Assembly (NCBI RefSeq): GCF_902832845.1
Contig: NZ_CADFDB010000005.1
Span: 248,001-312,000 of the forward strand
Reading direction: 5' to 3'
From: Burkholderia metallica
Lineage (GTDB): Bacteria > Pseudomonadota > Gammaproteobacteria > Burkholderiales > Burkholderiaceae
DNA length: 64,000 nucleotides
Positions 58,437-64,000 of the stretch are shown piece by piece; positions within the stretch are counted from its first letter, which is position 1; each line of letters opens with the position of its first letter. The notes below the pieces were generated by a model. The model worked only from the letters and a program-made list of their open reading frames with translations, was not told where the DNA came from and searched no databases. Made by a program: the position numbers and the translations under genes.

Positions 58437-59798
58437 TCATGCGGTCGCACGCGCCTTGCCGGCGCCGGGGAATTCGAGTGTGACTTCGAGGCCCGCGTCG
58501 GGCTGGCGGTTGCGCAGGCGCAGCGCGCCGCGATAGCGGCCGACGAGGCGCAGCACGATCGCCATCCCGAGGCCCGTGCCGTCGGCCTTGGTGCGCGCGG
58601 TGTCGACGCGGTAGAACGGCCGCATCACGAGCGGCAGCTGATCCTCGGGGATGCCGGGGCCTTCGTCGCTCACCGACAGCTCCACGCGTGCGTGCGACAC
58701 GCGCGTCTCGAGCGTGATGCGCGACACGCCGTCCTCCTTGCTCTGGCCGTACTTGCGCGCGTTCTCGACGAGGTTGCCGATCACGCGGCGCATGTCGGTT
58801 TCGTCGGCTTCGATGATCGCGCTCGGCGCGAGCCGCGTGCGAATCTCGACGCCGTCCTCGCCCGACACGCGCGCGGCGACTTCCTGCGCGATCGACGACA
58901 GGTCGACGGGTTCGGGCTTGCGCTGCGACGGGCGCGCGTAGTCGATGAAGGCGGCGATGATCCGGTCCATCTGTTCGATGTCGTCGACCATCGCGTCCTT
59001 GGTCGCCTGGTCGGAAGGGCTCATCTCGGTTTCGAGCCGCAGCCGCGCGAGCGGCGTGCGCAGGTCGTGCGAGATGCCCGCGAGCATCAGCGCGCGGTCG
59101 GCCTCGAGCTGTTCGAGGTCGCGCACCATCTGGTTGAAGCTGCGGTTGGTGTCGGCCGCGACGCCCATCCCGCGCTCGGGCAGCGGGTCGGGCGCCTGGC
59201 CCGAGCCGACCTGGCGCGCGGCGAGCGCGAGCCTGGAAAACGGCCGGTTCACGAGGCTCGTGATGAACGCGGAGCCGAACAGCGACAACGCGAGCGCGAA
59301 CAGCCCCCAGCCGGCCCACTGCAGGCCCGTGACGTTGTCGAGCTGGTCGCGGTCGAGCGCGACCCAGTAATCGTCGTCGTCGATCTTGAAGCTGATCCAT
59401 ACGCCGGGGATGTCGTTGACCGACTGCGCGATCACGGTATCGTCGCCGAGGCGGCTGCGGATGTCGTGTTCGATCAGACGATTCAGCGATTCGTCGGGCT
59501 GCAGCTTGAACTTGTCGGTTTTCTCGCGCGGGTAGACGCGCACGCCCTCGTTGCTCTCGAGATCCTGCAGCAGCGCGCGCCGCAGGTCGGGATCGGAATA
59601 GAGCAGGGCGGTGCGCGTGAGCTTCACGATCGCGACGAGCTGCAGCGCGACACGCTGCGCACGCGGCTCGCGCTCGATCACGCGAAAGCTCTGGAACCAC
59701 GCGGCGAGACTGACCGAGATCAGCAGCGCGATCAGCAGGAAGGTGCGCCAGAACAGCCCGCCGAACGCGAGCTGCAGGAGGCGCCGGTCGATACGCAT
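58437..59798 (-). CDS. envZ: EnvZ-like sensor histidine kinase
   Basis: 453 residues: membrane helix (about 18-36), a periplasmic sensor (about 37-155), second helix (about 160-182), HAMP, the dimerisation helix with phosphorylated His244 in LAGISHDLRTPLARLRLETEM, and a catalytic domain with N-box VIGNLVENARKYG, G1 DEGPGIP and G2 TGLGMAIVLRLV. It follows ompR by 40 bases, as in the EnvZ/OmpR osmosensing pair that controls porins; the Burkholderia signal is not known from sequence. Confidence 0.93.
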   Translation of the reverse strand: MRIDRRLLQLAFGGLFWRTFLLIALLISVSLAAWFQSFRVIEREPRAQRVALQLVAIVKLTRTALLYSDPDLRRALLQDLESNEGVRVYPREKTDKFKLQPDESLNRLIEHDIRSRLGDDTVIAQSVNDIPGVWISFKIDDDDYWVALDRDQLDNVTGLQWAGWGLFALALSLFGSAFITSLVNRPFSRLALAARQVGSGQAPDPLPERGMGVAADTNRSFNQMVRDLEQLEADRALMLAGISHDLRTPLARLRLETEMSPSDQATKDAMVDDIEQMDRIIAAFIDYARPSQRKPEPVDLSSIAQEVAARVSGEDGVEIRTRLAPSAIIEADETDMRRVIGNLVENARKYGQSKEDGVSRITLETRVSHARVELSVSDEGPGIPEDQLPLVMRPFYRVDTARTKADGTGLGMAIVLRLVGRYRGALRLRNRQPDAGLEVTLEFPGAGKARATA

Positions 59799-59838
59799 GG
59801 GACGGGCCGTGGGCGGGCGAAACCGGAAAGGAAAAAGA

Positions 59839-60564
59839 TCAGGCGGCGCCGTCCGGGATGAACACGTAGCCGAGGCCCCAGACGGTCTGGATGAAACGCG
59901 GGCTGCCCGGATCCGGTTCGATCAGCTTGCGCAGGCGCGAGATCTGCACGTCGAGGCTGCGGTCGAACACTTCGTATTCACGGCCGCGCGCGAGCTCCAT
60001 CAGCTTCTCGCGCGACAGCGGCTGGCGCGGATGGCGCGCGAACACCTTCAGCACCGAGAATTCGCCGGTCGTGAGCGGAATTTCCTGGCCGGACTTCGTC
60101 AGCGTGCGGGTCGCGAGGTTCAGCGAGAACTCGCCGAACTCGAACACCTCGGTGGTTTCCGACGGCGCGCCCGGCAGTTCGGCCGGCGCCTGGCGGCGCA
60201 GCACCGCGTGAATGCGCGCGACGAGTTCGCGCGGGTTGAACGGCTTCGGCAGGTAATCGTCGGCGCCCATCTCGAGGCCGACGATGCGATCGACGTCCTC
60301 GCCCTTCGCGGTGAGCATGATGATCGGCGTGCGGTCGTTGCTGCCGCGCAGGCGGCGGCAGATCGACAGGCCGTCTTCGCCCGGCAGCATCAGGTCGAGC
60401 ACGAGCAGGTCGAAACGCTCGCGTACCCAGAGCTTGTTCATTGCAGTCGCGTTTTCGGCGACGTAGACATTGAAACCCTGCTCGCCGAGATAGCGGCGCA
60501 GCAGATCGCGCAAGCGCGGGTCGTCGTCGACGACGAGAATCTTGGAGGGGTTTTTCGTTTCCAT
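59839..60564 (-). CDS. ompR: OmpR-like response regulator
   Basis: 241 residues: receiver domain (about 8-125) with acidic pocket DDD, phospho-acceptor Asp57 (LLVLDLMLPGEDG) and Lys in YLPKPFNPRE, then the winged-helix OmpR/PhoB DNA-binding domain (about 140-236, ending TVWGLGYVFIPD). The ATG at 60564 (METKNP) is preferred; an in-frame ATG at 60573 adds three residues. It is co-transcribed with envZ. Confidence 0.95.
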   Translation of the reverse strand: METKNPSKILVVDDDPRLRDLLRRYLGEQGFNVYVAENATAMNKLWVRERFDLLVLDLMLPGEDGLSICRRLRGSNDRTPIIMLTAKGEDVDRIVGLEMGADDYLPKPFNPRELVARIHAVLRRQAPAELPGAPSETTEVFEFGEFSLNLATRTLTKSGQEIPLTTGEFSVLKVFARHPRQPLSREKLMELARGREYEVFDRSLDVQISRLRKLIEPDPGSPRFIQTVWGLGYVFIPDGAA

Positions 60565-60656
60565 GATCGGCATCTTATCGCGAATGGGAATTGACGCACG
60601 GCCGCGTATTTTCGTGCGTTACAGTCGGTTACAAAATTTACCCGTAGTGTCGCGCG

Positions 60657-60689
60657 GAGTAAAGGCAGGCTATAGAGATTCCTTTACTC
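60657..60689. repeat. Inverted repeat upstream of ompR
   Basis: GAGTAAAGG (60657-60665) and CCTTTACTC (60681-60689), a perfect 9-base repeat with a 15-base spacer, in the 260-base gap between the divergent ompR and the small exported-protein gene. It could be an operator or a hairpin. Confidence 0.55.
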
Positions 60690-60831
60690 GAAGCCGAAAT
60701 TCGGTAGATACTCCCCTGCACTCCATCTTTCATCTTTGTACACCCGAATTCCGCAGGGTTTTTCAAGTACCAGAGGTAACCGGTTGCCGCGTGACGAAGG
60801 GAACAAATCGACCAAAGAAGCGAGGACGGTC

Positions 60832-61110
60832 ATGCGATCTGCCCGGATTGCACTGATGCTGACGATCGCGCTTGCCGGTCCGTATGCGTCGAACTTCGCG
60901 TATGCGCAGCGCCCCGAGCAGGGCGCATCGTCGCGCAAGCTGCCGCGCGGCAAAGCGCCGCAGTCCGATCGTACCGCCGAGATGACGGCCCGTTCCGCCG
61001 TGCCTCCCGATCTCGAGCAGCGCCGCCGCGACGGGCACATGACGCCCGAGGAGCGCCACCTTCTGCGCCAGCACATCGAAGACGCCGTTCGCGAGCTGTA
61101 CAAGCGCTGA
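60832..61110 (+). CDS. Small exported protein
   Basis: 92 residues with a signal peptide (RIALMLTIALAGPYASNFAYA) and a basic/charged mature part ending MTPEERHLLRQHIEDAVREL. The Asp/Glu/Arg-rich tail looks like a helical EF-hand-like or peptidase-inhibitor segment, but no domain is recognised. GAGGAC lies about seven bases before the ATG. The next gene begins 129 bases downstream. Confidence 0.7.
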   Translation: MRSARIALMLTIALAGPYASNFAYAQRPEQGASSRKLPRGKAPQSDRTAEMTARSAVPPDLEQRRRDGHMTPEERHLLRQHIEDAVRELYKR

Positions 61111-61239
61111 CGCGCGGTCCTTCGCGCCGCTCATGCGCGGCGCGGAAAAGATTCGTAGCAATTTTTCCGTCAACTTTCGAACGTCGATTGCCGTTGTACC
61201 GGCATCCGCACCGCCGGTGCGTTCCGGGAGTCCTTGACG

Positions 61240-62709
61240 ATGAAAGCGAACGCTGCCGCACCGGCGCCGTCGCCCGCGATGCAGTCGCCGCTCGATGCCG
61301 ACGATGCATTGTTTTTCCTGACCCGTACCGGTTTTTCTCCCGCGCCCGCCGACGTTGCGCGCATCGTCGGCATGACGCGCGCGCAGGTCGTGGCCGACAC
61401 GCTCGGCAGCGTGCGCCGCGATCCCGTCACGACATGGCCCGACTGGCTCGCCGAGTTGCCGCCGACGCGCGCGCAGCGCCAGGCGCTGACCGCCGACATG
61501 CGGCGCGACGAGCAGCGCGAGCGCAATCTCCGCTACGATGCGCTGCGCGCGGCCTGGATCAACGAGATGATCGTCACGCCGTCGCCGCTGACCGAGCGCA
61601 TGACGCTGTTCTGGCACGGGCACTTCACGTCGGGGCAGGACAAGGTGCCTTATCCGCAGACGATGGCCGCGCAGAACGCGCTGTTTCGCCGCGAGGCGCT
61701 CGGCAACTTCGGCGTGCTGCTGCACGCGGTCGCGAAGGATCCGGCGATGCTGCAGTATCTCGACGGCGCGAGCAATCGCAAGGGGCGCCCGAACGAGAAT
61801 TTCGCGCGCGAGGTGATGGAGCTGTTCACGCTCGGCGAAGGGCACTACACGCAGGTCGACGTGACCGAAGCCGCGCGCGCGATGACGGGCTGGACGGTCG
61901 ACCCCGACACGCTGCGCTTCGCGGTGCGGCCGGAATGGCACGATGCGGGCGACAAGACGATCCTCGGCGAAACGGGGCCGTTCGACGGCGACGGCTTTCT
62001 CGACATCCTGCTGAAGCAGCCCGGCACCGCGCGCTTCATCGTCGGCAAGCTGTGGCGCGAGTTCGTGTCGGATACGCCCGATCCGGTCGCGCTCGGTGCG
62101 CTGGCCGAACGGTTTCGTTCGAGCGGCTACGACATTCGCGCGGCGCTCGCCGCGCTGTGGTCGACCGATGCATTCTGGGATCCGCGCAACCGCGGCGTGC
62201 TGGTCAAGTCGCCGGTGGAATTCGTCGTCGGATCGGTGCGGCTGTTCGACGTTTCGTACGGCGATCCGCGGATGCTCGCGAACACCGTGCGCACGCTCGG
62301 GCAGAACCTGTTCTACCCGCCGAACGTGAAGGGCTGGCCGGGCGGCGCACTGTGGATCAACAGCACCACGCTGCTCGCGCGCAAGCAGTTCGTCGATCAG
62401 CTGTTCCGCGCGACCGAGACGGCCGGCATACATCCGCCGGCGCATGCGATGCCGGTGGTCGATACGGCGTCCGCGGCCGGCCTGCGCGGCGCGTCCGCCA
62501 AGCCCGCGCGCGCCGGCCTGCGCTTCGACCTCGAACGCTGGCTGGCGCAATATCGCGCGCGGCCGCAGGCGATCGCGGGTCTGTCGACCGAGCTGCAGTT
62601 GCAGCACGCGGTGCTGCCGCTTTCGCCGGTCGCGGCGATCGACACGGATTCGACCGGCGGTGCGTACCTCGAGGCGCTGCTGATGGATCCGGCCTATCAA
62701 CTGAAATGA
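61240..62709 (+). CDS. DUF1800 protein
   Basis: 489-residue DUF1800 protein. Landmarks are LFFLTRTGFSPAPADVARI, ERMTLFWHGHFTSGQDKV, REVMELFTLGEGHYTQVDVT and FYPPNVKGWPGGALWINST, all typical of the family. No signal peptide is clear in the first 20 residues. DUF1800 genes nearly always pair with a DUF1501 gene and the two are thought to act together, perhaps in the periplasm or at the membrane; the reaction is unknown. Confidence 0.92.
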   Translation: MKANAAAPAPSPAMQSPLDADDALFFLTRTGFSPAPADVARIVGMTRAQVVADTLGSVRRDPVTTWPDWLAELPPTRAQRQALTADMRRDEQRERNLRYDALRAAWINEMIVTPSPLTERMTLFWHGHFTSGQDKVPYPQTMAAQNALFRREALGNFGVLLHAVAKDPAMLQYLDGASNRKGRPNENFAREVMELFTLGEGHYTQVDVTEAARAMTGWTVDPDTLRFAVRPEWHDAGDKTILGETGPFDGDGFLDILLKQPGTARFIVGKLWREFVSDTPDPVALGALAERFRSSGYDIRAALAALWSTDAFWDPRNRGVLVKSPVEFVVGSVRLFDVSYGDPRMLANTVRTLGQNLFYPPNVKGWPGGALWINSTTLLARKQFVDQLFRATETAGIHPPAHAMPVVDTASAAGLRGASAKPARAGLRFDLERWLAQYRARPQAIAGLSTELQLQHAVLPLSPVAAIDTDSTGGAYLEALLMDPAYQLK

Positions 62710-62776
62710 TGCGAACGACGATGAAGCGGGAAGTCGCTGCGGCAAAGGCGCCGGGCGGCGAACCAAAGGATGTGCG

Positions 62777-63997
62777 ATGAACCGACGTGATTTTCTGACG
62801 CTGACGGGCGCCGCGGCCGCGGCCGGCGTATCGATGTGGCAGGCGCCCGCGATGGCGGCTTCCGTGGCGCAGGCGGGGCGCCCACCGGCCGCAGGGTATG
62901 CGAACGTGCTGATCCTCGTCGAGCTGAAGGGCGGCAACGACGGCCTCAACACGGTGGTGCCGTATGCGGACCCGCTGTATTACCAGTTCCGACGCAGCAT
63001 CGGCATCAAGCGCGAGCAGGTGCTTCAACTCGACGCACACACGGGGCTGCATCCGGCGCTTGCGCCGCTGATGCCGCTGTGGCGCGACGGGCAGGTCGCG
63101 GTCGTGCAGGGCGTCGGCTATCCGCAGCCGAACCTGTCGCATTTTCGCTCGATCGAGATCTGGGACACCGCGTCGCGCTCGGATCAGTACCTGCACGAAG
63201 GCTGGCTCACACGCACGTTCGCGCAGGCGCCCGTGCCGCCCGGTTTCGCGGCCGACGGCGTCGTGCTCGGCAGCGCCGAGATGGGGCCGCTCTCGAACGG
63301 TGCGCGCGCGATCGCTCTCGTCAATCCCGCGCAGTTCATTCGTGCGGCCCGGCTCGCCGAGCCGTCGTCGCTGCGTGAACAGAACCCCGCGCTCGCCCAC
63401 ATCATCGACGTCGAGAACGACATCGTGAAGGCGGCCGGCCGGTTGCGCCCGCGCGGCGGGATGCGTGAATTCCGGACGGCCTTTCCGGCCGGCGCGTTCG
63501 GCACGTCGGTGAAGACCGCGATGCAGGTGCTGGCCGCGTGCGAAGCGTCCGGGCCCGGCGCGCAGGACGGTGTCGCGGTGCTGCGCCTGACGCTCAACGG
63601 CTTCGACACGCACCAGAACCAGCCGGGGCAGCAAGCCGCGCTGCTCAAGCAGTTCGCGGAAGGGATGAGCGCGATGCGCGGCGCGTTGATCGAACTCGGC
63701 CGCTGGAACCAGACGCTCGTGATGACCTATGCGGAATTCGGGCGGCGTGTGCGGGAGAACCAGAGCAACGGCACCGACCACGGCACGGCCGCGCCGCATT
63801 TCGTGATGGGCGGCCGCGTGGCCGGCGGGCTGTATGGGGCGCCGCCGGCGCTCGGGCGGCTCGACGGCAACGGCAACCTGCCGGTCGCGGTCGATTTCCG
63901 CCAGCTCTACGCGACCGTGCTCGGGCCGTGGTGGGGGCTCGACGCGACGCGCGTGCTGCAGCAGCGCTTCGACACGCTGCCGTTGCTGAAGGCGTGA
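62777..63997 (+). CDS. DUF1501 protein with Tat signal
   Basis: 406 residues. It begins with a Tat-like signal (MNRRDFLTLTGAAAAAGVSM; twin arginines at 3 and 4), so it should be exported folded, and continues with ILVELKGGNDGLNTVVPYAD, LFRSIEIWD-like (FRSIEIWDTASRS), MTYAEFGRRVRENQSNGTDH and GTAAPHFVMGG, all marks of the DUF1501 (sulfatase-like) family. The DUF1800 gene ends 67 bases upstream. The gene is complete; its stop is at 63995-63997, three bases from the end of the window. Confidence 0.93.
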   Translation: MNRRDFLTLTGAAAAAGVSMWQAPAMAASVAQAGRPPAAGYANVLILVELKGGNDGLNTVVPYADPLYYQFRRSIGIKREQVLQLDAHTGLHPALAPLMPLWRDGQVAVVQGVGYPQPNLSHFRSIEIWDTASRSDQYLHEGWLTRTFAQAPVPPGFAADGVVLGSAEMGPLSNGARAIALVNPAQFIRAARLAEPSSLREQNPALAHIIDVENDIVKAAGRLRPRGGMREFRTAFPAGAFGTSVKTAMQVLAACEASGPGAQDGVAVLRLTLNGFDTHQNQPGQQAALLKQFAEGMSAMRGALIELGRWNQTLVMTYAEFGRRVRENQSNGTDHGTAAPHFVMGGRVAGGLYGAPPALGRLDGNGNLPVAVDFRQLYATVLGPWWGLDATRVLQQRFDTLPLLKA

Positions 63998-64000
63998 GGG

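Overview
The window is high-GC, gene-dense bacterial chromosome. Gene order and protein sequences point to a Burkholderia, most likely of the B. cepacia complex, chromosome 1. The pointers are smpB-ratA-rnfH, guaB-membrane protein-guaA, mfd-ispD-ispF, AhpC/AhpD and EnvZ/OmpR together with the usual Burkholderia purine-catabolic cluster. I saw no rRNA, tRNA, CRISPR array or intact insertion sequence. Very GC-rich third codon positions keep many antisense frames open by chance, and these shadows are left out.

Layout. 1-5.8 kb: ppsA, an NfeD/stomatin (SPFH) membrane pair, smpB, ratA, rnfH. 5.8-10.9 kb: an accessory block with a DMT exporter, a beta-propeller protein, an unusual HTH regulator, a DUF899 thioredoxin-like protein and a DUF2182 membrane protein. 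10.9-14.7 kb: guaB, a membrane protein, guaA. 14.7-16.6 kb: a decayed, lower-GC insert at the 3' end of guaA with an integrase remnant, a GNAT gene and a small ORF interrupted by an amber codon. 16.6-19.4 kb: DnaQ-like exonuclease, YjaB-like GNAT, Nudix hydrolase, beta-hydroxyacid dehydrogenase. 19.5-25.3 kb: a GntR-controlled cluster with an AprA-like flavoprotein, a small two-cluster ferredoxin, a truncated substrate-binding protein, a HEAT-repeat protein and DUF971, divergent from an MFS transporter. The ABC transporter genes appear to have been deleted here.

25.6-27.6 kb: DUF1992, tadA, ldcA. 27.7-39.7 kb: a purine/allantoin catabolism cluster: FadR-type regulator, NCS1 permease, racemase, puuE, uraD, alc, allA, then a RidA pseudogene, an ACT-domain protein, puuD, uraH, an 8-oxoguanine/guanine deaminase-like amidohydrolase and a LysR regulator. 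Together they take guanine and urate through 5-hydroxyisourate, OHCU and allantoin to ureidoglycolate and glyoxylate. No xanthine dehydrogenase is present.

39.9-50.8 kb: dodecin, a second beta-hydroxyacid dehydrogenase, a hypothetical protein, mscL, a TPR membrane protein with pspA, penicillin-binding protein 1A, a DUF3574 lipoprotein, a membrane protein flanked by two imperfect copies of a DnaA-box-like repeat, and a threonine dehydratase-like enzyme. 50.8-64 kb: argE-like deacetylase, mfd, ispD, ispF, ahpD, ahpC, envZ, ompR, a small exported protein, and a DUF1800/DUF1501 pair.

The least-explained parts are the AprA-like flavoprotein/ferredoxin/HEAT/DUF971 cluster with its deletion scar, the guaA-adjacent island remnant, and the paired repeats around the gene at 48.6-49.6 kb. 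All functional calls rest on reading the sequence and on family knowledge; no database search was run.
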